Source of the DNA: Martelella limonii
Lineage (GTDB): Bacteria > Pseudomonadota > Alphaproteobacteria > Rhizobiales > Rhizobiaceae
Direction: 5' to 3'
DNA length: 64,000 nucleotides
Assembly: GCF_013344475.1 (NCBI RefSeq)
Contig: NZ_JABUOU010000004.1
Coordinates: forward strand, 21,192-85,191
Under the pieces are notes generated by a model. The model did not search any database. It saw only the letters and a list, made by a program, of their open reading frames with translations, and was not told the origin of the DNA. Of the stretch, positions 44,590 to 53,260 are shown in pieces; within the stretch, counting starts at the first letter, position 1, and each line of letters starts with the position of its first letter. Position numbers and translations under genes: made by a program.

Positions 44590-44955
44590 TCAACCGGATG
44601 CGCGCGCATTCATTTCGAACACCGGCGAAAAGCCGCCATAGATGAGCCGTTTCATATCGAAAGGGATCGCCATCTCGCCCATTTCTGGATCGTTGATCAT
44701 GTTGTCCCGCGCGGCATCGCGGGCTGCCTTGTCCGGCCACACGATCCACGAAAACACCACGACCTCGTCCTCCTTTGCCTGCACGGCCATCGCAAACGAG
44801 GTCACCTCGCCGTCCGGAATGTCATCGCCCCAGCACTCGACATAGTCGAGAGCGCCCCATGCACGGAATTTTTTGGCCGCCCAGGCCGACAAATCGACAT
44901 AGGCCTTCTTGTTTTCCTTTGGCACAGCCGCCAGAAACCCGTCTACATAAGCCAT
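44590..44955 (-). CDS. DUF1428 family protein
   Basis: A 121-residue protein of the DUF1428 family (dimeric alpha-beta barrel type): MAYVDGFLAAVPKENKKAY, WGALDYVECWGDDIPDGEVT, VVFSWIVWPDKAARDA and GGFSPVFEM are all family signatures. No enzymatic function is established. It diverges from a MarR regulator, which suggests that regulator as its controller. Confidence 0.9.
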   Translation of the reverse strand: MAYVDGFLAAVPKENKKAYVDLSAWAAKKFRAWGALDYVECWGDDIPDGEVTSFAMAVQAKEDEVVVFSWIVWPDKAARDAARDNMINDPEMGEMAIPFDMKRLIYGGFSPVFEMNARASG

Positions 44956-44996
44956 GAACCCTCCGATATCTTGACTTTTCTCACTCCGAGATTTAC

Positions 44997-45008
44997 GTTG
45001 ATATCAAC
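44997..45008. promoter_or_regulatory. Perfect palindrome, candidate MarR operator
   Basis: GTTGATATCAAC is a perfect 12-base palindrome in the 67-base gap between the divergent DUF1428 and MarR genes, ending 14 bases before the MarR ATG. MarR dimers bind such short AT-rich palindromes, usually overlapping both promoters. Confidence 0.55.
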
Positions 45009-45022
45009 ATAAAGGCACGGAT

Positions 45023-45505
45023 ATGCGCGAAAGTCTACCCCTTTCAACCACGATCGAAGTGCGGGATCGCTGCCTTTGCCTGTACCTGCAGCGCGCCGCG
45101 CGCGCGGTTGGCCGCCATTTCGATGAGGCCTTGCGTCCGTTAGGACTTACGAACGGACAATATTCCCTGCTGATGTCGCTGAACCGGCCGGAGCCGCCGC
45201 GCGTCGCCGAAGTCGCCCAGGTGCTTGCCATGGATCGCACGACGCTGACGGCCAGCATCAAGCCGCTGGAGCGGCGCGGACTGATGGCGTCGTTTCAGGA
45301 CGACAAGGACAGGCGGATCCGTCGGCTGAAGCTGACGGATGATGGACTGGATCTGCTGGAACGCGCCGTGCCGGTCTGGCGCGACACCCATGACCGGCTC
45401 GACACGGTGGTCGGCACCGACATCGACCGGCTGCGCCAGAACCTGCTGGCGCTTACCTTTGCCCTTCCCGATCCTGACGAAGACCTCAGCGATCCAGCGC
45501 CTTGA
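45023..45505 (+). CDS. MarR-family transcriptional regulator
   Basis: A 160-residue winged-helix regulator: LTNGQYSLLMSLNRPEPPRVAEVAQ, the recognition segment MDRTTLTASIKPLERRGL and the wing DDKDRRIRRLKLTDDGLDLL. N- and C-terminal helices form the dimer interface. The effector is unknown. It probably represses itself and the divergent DUF1428 gene through the palindrome between them. The 3' end overlaps the converging uxuA by 20 bases. Confidence 0.9.
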   Translation: MRESLPLSTTIEVRDRCLCLYLQRAARAVGRHFDEALRPLGLTNGQYSLLMSLNRPEPPRVAEVAQVLAMDRTTLTASIKPLERRGLMASFQDDKDRRIRRLKLTDDGLDLLERAVPVWRDTHDRLDTVVGTDIDRLRQNLLALTFALPDPDEDLSDPAP

Positions 45506-46682
45506 GAATGCCGCGCAGTTCCGCAAGTCCCTTCAGGCGTCCGATCGCCGGATAGCCGGGCTGTGCCTTGCGGTTCTGGTCATCGAGAATGTCGAGACCA
45601 TGATCGGGACGGAAGGGGATGTCCCAGTCGGACCGGCCTGCGGCCTTGCGCCGCCGCTCTTCGGCAAGCGCCGCCGCCATCAGCGCCACCATGTCGGTAT
45701 CGCCGCCGAGATGCTCGGATTCGTAGAACGAGCCCTTGATATCGCCGGTCTCGCGGTGAACATTGCGCAGATGCAGGAAATGCACGCGGTCGCCGAGACG
45801 CTCCATCATGCCGGGCAGATCATTGTCCGGCCGTGCCCCGAGCGAGCCGGAGCAGAGCGTGATTCCATTTGCGGGGATATCCACCGCGTCCATCATCGCC
45901 CTGTAGTCGGCCTCCGTCGACATTACGCGCGGCAGGCCGAGCAGGCCGAAGGGCGGATCGTCGGGATGGCAGCACATCCGAAGGCCGAGCTTTTCGGCCA
46001 CGGGCGCCACCTCTTCCAGGAAGGCGATGAAGTTGGCGCGGAGCCCATCGGGTGACATCGATGCATATTCGCCGAGGTGACGGCGGACATCGTCCAGGGT
46101 GAAGCTTTCGGCAGCGCCCGGCAGGCCGTAGACGACATTGCCGGCAAGCGCCTCGCGGCGGGCGTCATCCATCGCCGCAAAACGCCGTGCCGCTTCCTCG
46201 CGCACCGCCTCGGAAAAATCCTCGGCAGCGCCGGGACGCTCCAGAATATGGATATCGAAGGCGGCGAAATCGGCATAGTCGAAGCGCATGCAGGTCGCCC
46301 CGGTCTTCAGCCGGTAGGCGAGATCGGTGCGGGTCCAGTCGAGCACCGGCATGAAATTGTAGCAGATCGTTTCAATGCCGGCATCTGCCAGATGCTGCAT
46401 GCTGACCTTGTAGTTTGCGATATGCTGGCGCCACGCGCCCTTCTGCTTCTTGATGTCTTCAGACACCGGCAGGCTTTCCACCACTTCCCATTTGAGACCG
46501 GAGGGGGCGCCATCGCGCATGCGGGAGAGTTCACCCTGCCGCTTCTCGATCTCCGAAGGCGACCAGACGTCTCCGGTCGGCACGTGATGGAGCGCCGTAA
46601 CGACGCCCTCGACGCCTGCCTGCAGCATGTCGTCAACCGACACGCGATCCAAAGGCCCGAACCAGCGCCAGGTCTGCCGCAT
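45486..46682 (-). CDS. uxuA: Mannonate dehydratase UxuA
   Basis: A 398-residue TIM-barrel metalloenzyme that converts D-mannonate to 2-keto-3-deoxygluconate in glucuronate breakdown. MRQTWRWFGPLDRVSVDDMLQAG at the start, CYNFMPVLDWTRTDL, MCCHPDDPPFGLLGLPR (metal site), LCSGSLGARPDNDLP and GGDTDMVALM are all characteristic. It diverges from a GntR regulator and a TRAP transporter, together suggesting a hexuronate or aldonate uptake and use locus. Confidence 0.95.
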   Translation of the reverse strand: MRQTWRWFGPLDRVSVDDMLQAGVEGVVTALHHVPTGDVWSPSEIEKRQGELSRMRDGAPSGLKWEVVESLPVSEDIKKQKGAWRQHIANYKVSMQHLADAGIETICYNFMPVLDWTRTDLAYRLKTGATCMRFDYADFAAFDIHILERPGAAEDFSEAVREEAARRFAAMDDARREALAGNVVYGLPGAAESFTLDDVRRHLGEYASMSPDGLRANFIAFLEEVAPVAEKLGLRMCCHPDDPPFGLLGLPRVMSTEADYRAMMDAVDIPANGITLCSGSLGARPDNDLPGMMERLGDRVHFLHLRNVHRETGDIKGSFYESEHLGGDTDMVALMAAALAEERRRKAAGRSDWDIPFRPDHGLDILDDQNRKAQPGYPAIGRLKGLAELRGILKALDR

Positions 46683-46831
46683 TGTCTCTCTCCCATAAAG
46701 CTTATCTTTTCAGTATCAGCAGAACCGGAGCATTCAAGCTCCGACGCCGGCCGCCATCAGACTTAACACCGAAATCGGATGTTGACTAGTATGGAAGTAT
46801 GGTGCACCTTAACCACAGAGGGAGGAACGAA

Positions 46832-47527
46832 ATGCTGCCAGAGACGGTTCAAACCATGATTGCTCCGGGCGCGCCGGTTGGTGCGCAGTTGCATGGCATT
46901 TTGCGCGACCTCATTCTCCACAACGATCTGCCGCCAGGCTCCAGGCTTTCGGAATCGGATCTCGCATCCCGTTTCGCGGTCAGCCGCCAGCCCGTGCGCG
47001 AAGCCTTCATCAAGCTTTCCGAGGAAGGCCTGGTAGAGGTGCGCCCGCAGCGCGGCACCTTCGTGCGCCGCATTTCCCAAGCCGCCGTGATGGATGCCCG
47101 CTTCGTGCGCGAGGCGATCGAAGCCGACATCGTCAAGCTTCTCGCCGCCGCACCCGATGCCGGCCTGGTCGAGGAGCTAAAGCATCAGCTTGAAGAACAG
47201 CGCGAGGCAGCCCGCACGGACGCCGCCCGGTTCATCAAGCTTGACGAGCTGTTTCACAAGACGCTTGCGGACGCAGCCGGCAAGGGCCGCGCCTGGGCGC
47301 TGATCGAAGGGCTGAAAGTGCAGATGGACCGCGTGCGCTATCTGAGCCTTCTGCGCTTCCCCATGGTCAAGCTCACCGCGCAGCATCAGGCGATCGTCGA
47401 GGCGATCGGCGCGGGCGACCAGACCGCTGCGGAAGCCGCCATCCGCGGGCATCTTCGCGAAATCCTGAGTGATCTTCCGGCGATCTTCAACGAGAAGCCG
47501 GAATTCTTTGATGAGCCGGGACGCTAG
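46832..47527 (+). CDS. GntR-family regulator, FadR/FCD subfamily
   Basis: A 231-residue regulator: N-terminal winged helix (LPPGSRLSESDLASRF, VSRQPVREAFIKLSEEGLV) and a C-terminal all-helical FCD ligand domain with metal/acid-binding His positions (ELFHKTL, AQHQAIVEAI, AIRGHL). GGGAGGAAC precedes ATG 46832. It lies between uxuA and the TRAP genes, so it probably senses a hexuronate-pathway acid. A direct repeat AGTATGG/AAGTATGG near 46788-46802 upstream is a weak operator candidate. Confidence 0.9.
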   Translation: MLPETVQTMIAPGAPVGAQLHGILRDLILHNDLPPGSRLSESDLASRFAVSRQPVREAFIKLSEEGLVEVRPQRGTFVRRISQAAVMDARFVREAIEADIVKLLAAAPDAGLVEELKHQLEEQREAARTDAARFIKLDELFHKTLADAAGKGRAWALIEGLKVQMDRVRYLSLLRFPMVKLTAQHQAIVEAIGAGDQTAAEAAIRGHLREILSDLPAIFNEKPEFFDEPGR

Positions 47528-47581
47528 ACCCGGACATTCACCACCGGGGCAACCGCCCCACCGTCAAACTGGGAGGACGAC

Positions 47582-48565
47582 ATGAACTACATCTCCAACA
47601 TCAAGGCCATCGCACTGGCAGGCATTGCCGCAAGCCTGATGGCAGGCTCGGCGCTTTCCGCGGACTACACGCTGAGCGTCAACACCGCGCTTGCCACCAC
47701 CGATCCGCTCTACAAGGGTCTCGAGGCTTTCCGCGACAACGTGGCCAAGGCATCCGACGGCGCGCTTGAAGTGCGCCTGTTCCCCAACTCGCAGCTCGGC
47801 CCGGATGAAGACGTTCTTGAGCAGGCCCGCGCCGGCGCACCGGTTGCCGTTGTCGTCGATGGCGGACGCCTTGCCGTGTTCGTTAACGAATTCGGCGTGC
47901 TTGGCGCACCCTATCTCGCCAGCGGCTATGACGGCATCCGCAAGGTCGTCACGTCCGAAATGTTCGACGAGTGGGCCGAAAAGCTCCACGACGATGCAGG
48001 CCTCGATGTTCTGAGCTTCAACTGGTGGCAGGGCGAGCGTCATCTTCTGACCAAGCAGCCGATCAACGGTCCCGACGATCTTTCGGGCGTTCGCATGCGC
48101 ACCCCCGGCGCTCCGGTCTGGACCGGCACGATCGAGGCCATGGGCGCAACCCCGACCCCGATGCCCTGGGGCGAAGTCTACTCTGCGATTTCCTCCAACG
48201 TCATCGATGGCGCAGAAGCCCAGCTTCCGGCCGTCGCCGGCGCCAAGCTTGACGAGGTCATCACCAACATCACGCTGACCGGCCACATCAACCTGATCAC
48301 GGGTCTGATCACGTCTGCAGCCTGGGTCGACTCACTGCCGGAAGAGCTGCAGACCGTGCTCCACGAAGAAGCGCTGAAGGCAGGCGACATCGCCTCCCAC
48401 GGCACCGAGGACGCGCTTGAGAGCCTTGCCCAGCAGCTGACCGACAATGGCGTGACGATCACGGAAATCGATGTGACGCCGTTCAAGGAAAGAACCGCGG
48501 TCGTCTACGACAACCTCGGCTACGGCGATCTGCGCGACAAGCTCCAGGCAATCGCCGCCCAGTAA
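47582..48565 (+). CDS. TRAP transporter substrate-binding protein DctP
   Basis: A 327-residue periplasmic binding protein of the DctP family. A signal peptide (cleavage near SALSA-DYT) is followed by FPNSQLGPDEDVLEQARAGA, NWWQGERHLLTKQPI and VRMRTPGAPVWTGTIEAMGATPTPMPWGEVYSAI (split here by the carboxylate-binding Arg in RMRTPG). The ligand is likely a sugar acid given uxuA and the GntR gene. GGGAGGAC precedes the ATG. Confidence 0.92.
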   Translation: MNYISNIKAIALAGIAASLMAGSALSADYTLSVNTALATTDPLYKGLEAFRDNVAKASDGALEVRLFPNSQLGPDEDVLEQARAGAPVAVVVDGGRLAVFVNEFGVLGAPYLASGYDGIRKVVTSEMFDEWAEKLHDDAGLDVLSFNWWQGERHLLTKQPINGPDDLSGVRMRTPGAPVWTGTIEAMGATPTPMPWGEVYSAISSNVIDGAEAQLPAVAGAKLDEVITNITLTGHINLITGLITSAAWVDSLPEELQTVLHEEALKAGDIASHGTEDALESLAQQLTDNGVTITEIDVTPFKERTAVVYDNLGYGDLRDKLQAIAAQ

Positions 48566-48594
48566 GGGCCGGCGACCGCGCAAAGGCCAATGCC

Positions 48595-48622
48595 GGGCCG
48601 CCCGCATCGATGCGCGCGGCCC
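48595..48622 (+). other. Hairpin between the TRAP dctP and dctQ genes
   Basis: GGGCCGC (48595-48601) pairs with GCGGCCC (48616-48622), with GCATCGATGC inside as a further stem. It lies 30 bases after the dctP stop in the 173-base gap before dctQ. It probably lowers permease expression relative to the binding protein. Confidence 0.55.
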
Positions 48623-48738
48623 GGGCTTTCGAAAAGCTGGCGTCCATGACGCCTTGAAAGAGTGGCTTCCGCTGGAAGTCCGGGACAATCACATGCAAGG
48701 GAGCGAGTGCTCCTTTCGCCATATCGGGAGGGGCAGTC

Positions 48739-49263
48739 ATGCCCGGTTTCCTCGCAAAAATCGAATACGCGGCAGGTGCGATCCTGCTGGCAGTCATCAC
48801 ATTCCTGGTTTTCATCGCAGCCACCATGCGCTTCTTCGGCCACCCGCTGATCTGGTCGGTCGATCTGGCGCAATTGCTGTTCATCTGGCTCTGTTTCATC
48901 GGCGCGGCACGCGCGATGCGCGAACGCGGCCATCTCGGCGTTGATTTCCTGGTGCGCCCTTTCCCGCACCGCTACAGGCTTGCGCTCGAAACGCTGCTTG
49001 CGGCGATCTTCCTCGTCTTCATGATGATGCTGGCCTATGAGGGCTACAAGCTCACCATGCTGAACAAGGAGCGCCAGTTCGGCGATTCCGGCCTTTCCTA
49101 CGCCTGGGTCACGATTGCTGTGCCCGCCGGCTGCGTGATGCTTTCGCTGTCGATCCTCGGCAATCTCTTTGAGGCCTGGCGCAACGTGAAGAACGGCACC
49201 CTGGTCTTCACCCGCACCCAGACCTTCGATGAACCGGTGGTTCCCGCCGGCGGCGAGGAATAA
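48739..49263 (+). CDS. TRAP transporter small permease DctQ
   Basis: A 174-residue inner-membrane protein with four helices, typical of DctQ: helix 1 with AGAILLAVITFLVF, then the family segment SVDLAQLLFIWLCFIGAARAMRERGHLGVD and a C-terminal cytoplasmic tail. It pairs with the large permease encoded 4 bases downstream. Confidence 0.92.
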   Translation: MPGFLAKIEYAAGAILLAVITFLVFIAATMRFFGHPLIWSVDLAQLLFIWLCFIGAARAMRERGHLGVDFLVRPFPHRYRLALETLLAAIFLVFMMMLAYEGYKLTMLNKERQFGDSGLSYAWVTIAVPAGCVMLSLSILGNLFEAWRNVKNGTLVFTRTQTFDEPVVPAGGEE

Positions 49264-49267
49264 TCCC

Positions 49268-50548
49268 ATGGCCCTTATCGGTATCGTCTTCTTCGTCCTG
49301 ATGCTGGTCGGTGCTCCGATTGCCTTCGCGATCGGCATTTCAGGCTTCACCTTCTTTCTGACCTCAGACATCATGCCGGTATCGATCGGCGTCCAGAAGA
49401 TCGCCACGGTGTCGCAGAGCTTCCCGCTGCTCGCCGTGCCATTCTTCGTGCTCGCCGGCCACCTGATGAACGAGAGCGGCATCACCGACCGCCTGTTCAC
49501 CTTCTCCAAGGTTGCCGTCGGCTGGATGTCGGGCGGCCTTGCCCAGGTCGCGATCATCCTCTCGACCCTGATGGGCGGCGTCTCCGGCTCGGCGGTTGCC
49601 GATGCCGCCATGGAAGCGCGCGTCCTTGGCCCACAGATGATCTCCAACGGCTACTCCAAGGGCTTCTCCTCGGCCGTGATCGCGATGTCCTCGCTGATCA
49701 CCGCGACCATTCCGCCCTCGATCGGCCTGATCCTCTATGGTTATGTCGGACAGGTTTCGATCGGCAGGCTGTTCATGGCAGGCATCGTTCCCGGCGTCTT
49801 GATGATGGCGTTCCTGATGGTCGCCACATGGCTGGTTGCCCGCAAGCGCAAATATGTGATGTCCGACATGAGAAAGCCGACGCCCGGTGAACTCGGCCGC
49901 GCGGCCTGGGGCGCCAAATGGGCGCTGCTGTTTCCGGTCCTGCTGATCGGCTCGATCCGCGGCGGCCTGTTCACGCCATCGGAAGTCGGCGCCTTTGCAG
50001 TCGTCTACGCCATTCTGGTCGGCGTCTTCGCGCATCGCGTGATGACCTTCGAGATGATCAAGCGCGCCTTTGCCCATGCCCTTTCCGACATTGGCCTGAT
50101 CATGCTGATCATCCTGATGTCGGGCATGATCGGCTTTGCAATCATCTTCCTGCAGGTGCCGCAGAGCGTTGCCGGCTTCATGCTGGACAGTCTCGCCAAT
50201 CCGATCCTGATCGTGACGGTCATCCTCATCGGTCTGTTCATCGCGGGCCTGTTCTTCGAAAGCACGATCCTGGTTCTGCTGCTGACGCCGATCCTGGTGC
50301 CCGTCGTCGTCAAGGCCGGCGTGGACCCCGTGCATTTCGGCATCCTGATGATGACCATCGTCACCTTCGGCGGCATGACGCCACCCGTGGGCGTGGCGAT
50401 GTTCACCGTCTGCAGCCTGCTCGACACCAAGATCGAGGAATACGTCAAGGAATCCTGGCCGTTCATCGTCGCAATCATGGCGCTGGTCGCGCTGCTCCTG
50501 TTCGTGCCGGGTATCGTGCTGTTCCTGCCGAACATGATGTACGGGTAA
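49268..50548 (+). CDS. TRAP transporter large permease DctM
   Basis: A 426-residue membrane protein with about twelve helices, the sodium-coupled translocation subunit. Typical segments: SFPLLAVPFFVLAGHLMNESG, GGVSGSAVADAAMEARVLGP, MSSLITATIPPSIGLILYG and TFGGMTPPVGVAMFTVCSL. It ends the GntR-dctPQM group. Confidence 0.94.
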   Translation: MALIGIVFFVLMLVGAPIAFAIGISGFTFFLTSDIMPVSIGVQKIATVSQSFPLLAVPFFVLAGHLMNESGITDRLFTFSKVAVGWMSGGLAQVAIILSTLMGGVSGSAVADAAMEARVLGPQMISNGYSKGFSSAVIAMSSLITATIPPSIGLILYGYVGQVSIGRLFMAGIVPGVLMMAFLMVATWLVARKRKYVMSDMRKPTPGELGRAAWGAKWALLFPVLLIGSIRGGLFTPSEVGAFAVVYAILVGVFAHRVMTFEMIKRAFAHALSDIGLIMLIILMSGMIGFAIIFLQVPQSVAGFMLDSLANPILIVTVILIGLFIAGLFFESTILVLLLTPILVPVVVKAGVDPVHFGILMMTIVTFGGMTPPVGVAMFTVCSLLDTKIEEYVKESWPFIVAIMALVALLLFVPGIVLFLPNMMYG

Positions 50549-50591
50549 CGCCCCCGCCTGCTGCCGCCACTCGGGCAGCCTGACCTTCTGT

Positions 50592-50625
50592 CATTGTCCT
50601 GCGGGCAAGAGCGCCTGCGGGACAA
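50592..50625 (+). terminator. Possible terminator hairpin after dctM
   Basis: CATTGTCCTGC and GCGGGACAATG form an 11-base stem (one G-T pair) about 45 bases after the dctM stop. There is no run of Ts on the plus strand, so termination may be weak or Rho-assisted. Confidence 0.45.
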
Positions 50626-50804
50626 TGCCGCCTTCCAAAAAACCATGACAGAAGCGCTGACCGGGGAAAAAGTGTCCTTTCGACAAAGGACAACCGCAAG
50701 GTAGTGGATCAAAGGGTCCCTCCCCGCTTTATTGCGAGCGTCAGGCGACGCCACTCGGGCATGCCCGGCCAAAAGAAAAACCGGTCAAAAAAGGGTTCTG
50801 TCGG

Positions 50805-52118
50805 ATGGGTCAGACGAAAGAGTTCGGCCTCGTTCGCCGTTGGTTTCGCGGATTGTCGCTGCGTGTCTGGCTGATCATCGGCTTCATGATGGCGCTGCTG
50901 CCGGTCGCCGTCCTTTCGCTCTTCTGGTACACCGATTATCGCCAGCAGCTGCATGAGCCGTTTCAGAATGTTCTCCACACGCAACACAAGGTTCTGGTCT
51001 CGCTGGAGCGGATCCAGGGCAGCCTCTGGGACATCGCTGCCGAGGTGAATGATTTCGCGGAAACCGGCGACGAGCAATACCGCGACCGCTTCGAGGAGGC
51101 CGAGCGCGACATTGCCATCCATCTGCGCGATCTCGAACTGACGGTGGATGAGTATCCGAGCTTTGCTCCGGTCCTGGAAGGCGTCCAGCAGCAATGGTCG
51201 ACGCTACTCGATGCGGCGTCGAACGTGACGAAAGGTTCCGGCCCTCCCAACCCGACGCTGATGCGCTTTGAAAGCGTGATCGCCGAAACCGGCAAGCGGG
51301 TTGAGAGCATCGCAGAGAGCATGCGGATCCTGAACGAGGAAAGCCATATGAAGGCGCTGGAGACGATGGAACGTCTCGACCGCTTCGCTGCAATCGCAGG
51401 CGTGCTGGCACTGGTCTTTGCAGGCCTCGGCGTGTTCATCATCGATCAGGCCCTGATCAGCAGCACCGACAAGCTTGTCGAAGGCGCGCTCCTGATTGCC
51501 GCGGGCACGCGCAACCGCCAGATCGATGTTCAGGTGCCGCCCGAGCTTGCATCGGTGGCAAATGCCTTCAACACGATGCTCGGCCAGATCAATCAGCAGG
51601 AAAATGCGCTTGCCGCCGCTGCCCGCGCCGATGGCCTGACTGGGCTGAACAACCGCCGCGAATTCGACAGGGCGCTCGACGAGCAGATCGCGCTGTCACA
51701 CGAGACCAGCGAACCCTTCGCGCTCTTGATGATCGACGTCGACCACTTCAAGCGTTTCAACGACACCTTCGGACACCTTGCCGGAGACGATGCGCTGCGG
51801 CAGGTTGCCGAAACCATCGCAGGCTCCGCCCGCGAGAATGACAGGGCCTACCGCTTCGGCGGCGAAGAGTTCGCGATGATCCTGCCGGGGCTGAGAGCCT
51901 ATGAGGCAGCAAACATTGCCGAGCGGGTGTGCGAGGCGGTTGCAGCACGCACCCTCATCCTTCCCGACGGCCAGAAGCAGACGCTGACCGTCAGCATCGG
52001 GCTTTCGGTCTTCAACCCGAAGGCAGCCCACCCGGATGTGATAGAACTCGCCGACCGCGCGCTTTATTCCGCCAAGCAGGAGGGGCGCAATCAGGTAAAG
52101 ATCACCAACTCTTTCTGA
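50805..52118 (+). CDS. Membrane-bound diguanylate cyclase (GGDEF)
   Basis: A 437-residue protein: TM1 about residues 20-42, a periplasmic all-helical sensor of about 150 residues, TM2 about 193-213, a HAMP-like linker, then a GGDEF domain from about 275. The active site is GGEEF, and the product-inhibition I-site RxxD (REND) lies exactly five residues before it, so an active, feedback-inhibited c-di-GMP synthase is predicted. The periplasmic domain resembles four-helix-bundle chemoreceptor sensors, ligand unknown. Confidence 0.92.
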   Translation: MGQTKEFGLVRRWFRGLSLRVWLIIGFMMALLPVAVLSLFWYTDYRQQLHEPFQNVLHTQHKVLVSLERIQGSLWDIAAEVNDFAETGDEQYRDRFEEAERDIAIHLRDLELTVDEYPSFAPVLEGVQQQWSTLLDAASNVTKGSGPPNPTLMRFESVIAETGKRVESIAESMRILNEESHMKALETMERLDRFAAIAGVLALVFAGLGVFIIDQALISSTDKLVEGALLIAAGTRNRQIDVQVPPELASVANAFNTMLGQINQQENALAAAARADGLTGLNNRREFDRALDEQIALSHETSEPFALLMIDVDHFKRFNDTFGHLAGDDALRQVAETIAGSARENDRAYRFGGEEFAMILPGLRAYEAANIAERVCEAVAARTLILPDGQKQTLTVSIGLSVFNPKAAHPDVIELADRALYSAKQEGRNQVKITNSF

Positions 52119-52250
52119 GCCTGCGTCCCCGCAACCGGAAGACGGATCGTCTCGGTGCCCTCGGCGATCACCGGAGAACAGACGCGGGCGGGGGAGCCCG
52201 TGTCCCTCGTCGCCGCTCAAGCGTCGTCCGCTTGCGCTCAGTCCTGGCGA

Positions 52251-53249
52251 TCAACTTGCCTGCACCGTCTCGATCAGCTCCATGCCGCCAACGATGGGCG
52301 CGAAATCGGACCAGACCCCGCGCGCGCCGGCCCGCCATGCCTCCATCTCCTCCGGCGGGAGGAAGGTGGCGCCATTCTCGCGCGCCAGGGCCATGGATCT
52401 CTCCTCGTCCTCCTCTATCAGGCGATTGAAATGGCGTGCGGCGTCCGCGCAGACCGCACCGAGCACGGTTTGGGTCTCCGGATCGAGGCCGTTCCAGAAG
52501 CCTGAGGAAAAATAGATCACGCCGGAGGCACGGATATGCCCCGTCAGCGTCATGAACGGCACGACCTCGTAAAGCCTGAAGCCGGCATAAGCCGATTTGG
52601 TGAGATCCATGCAATCGGCAACCCCGGTTGCGAGCGCATTGTAGGTTTCGGTTATGGGAATGCCGACCGGCGTCGCACCATAGGCGCTCCAGAGCCGCGT
52701 GTGGAGCGGCGTATTGATCACCCGGATGACCTTCCCTTCCATCTCTACTGGGCGGGTTACCGGTGTCTTGGCAAGCAGGTTGCGCGCGCCATAGTCAATG
52801 AACCCGCAGGCCACGAAGCCCTTTTTGGCAAGCTGCGCGGCAAGGCTCCGCCCGACGGAGCCGTTGACCACCGTTTCAAGATGCGCGGCATCGCGGAAGA
52901 GGAAAGGCAGGTCCAGCAATTGCAGCTCAGGCACCCAGCCAGAGAGCGTGGAGGACGTGGAGAGGCTCGCCTGGACCGAGCCTAGGCGGATGTTCTCCGC
53001 CACCTGCTTCTCGCCACCAAGAGCACCATTGGCGACCACGCGGAAGTTCAGGCGGCCGGGAAGCCGCGCTTCCATCTCTTCGGCAACATAGCGCCAGACC
53101 AGTGTTTCCGGCTTGTCTTCGCCCAGAAGCGAGGCGACGACGACGGTGCGCATTGCTGCGGCAGCGTTTTTCATCAGGTAAGGACTGGCAAGAGCGGCAG
53201 CGCCGAGCACTGCGGATTTGACGAGGTCGCGGCGGGTGATGCAAGGCAT
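52251..53249 (-). CDS. TRAP transporter substrate-binding protein (TPP-riboswitch operon)
   Basis: A 332-residue DctP-family binding protein. The N-terminus has a twin-arginine-like TRRDLVK before a hydrophobic stretch, so export may be Tat- or Sec-dependent. NGALGGEKQVAENIRLGSVQ, LPFLFRDAAHLETVVNG and EGKVIRVINTPLHTRLWSAYGA (the family Arg region) are visible. It lies 11 bases after the fused permease gene, downstream of a TPP riboswitch, so its ligand is predicted to be thiamine or a thiamine-related precursor. Confidence 0.88.
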   Translation of the reverse strand: MPCITRRDLVKSAVLGAAALASPYLMKNAAAAMRTVVVASLLGEDKPETLVWRYVAEEMEARLPGRLNFRVVANGALGGEKQVAENIRLGSVQASLSTSSTLSGWVPELQLLDLPFLFRDAAHLETVVNGSVGRSLAAQLAKKGFVACGFIDYGARNLLAKTPVTRPVEMEGKVIRVINTPLHTRLWSAYGATPVGIPITETYNALATGVADCMDLTKSAYAGFRLYEVVPFMTLTGHIRASGVIYFSSGFWNGLDPETQTVLGAVCADAARHFNRLIEEDEERSMALARENGATFLPPEEMEAWRAGARGVWSDFAPIVGGMELIETVQAS

Positions 53250-53260
53250 GGACGGTCCTT

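Noticed and set aside
44416..45012. A 198-codon plus-strand frame over the FMN riboswitch and DUF1428 gene
   Set aside because: It runs through the aptamer and antisense to a recognised gene, with no ribosome site.
46782..46805. TTGACT and the repeated AGTATGG as a promoter-operator of the GntR-TRAP genes
   Set aside because: No -10 box at a proper distance and the repeats are direct, not palindromic as expected for an FCD-type GntR; mentioned only as a weak candidate.
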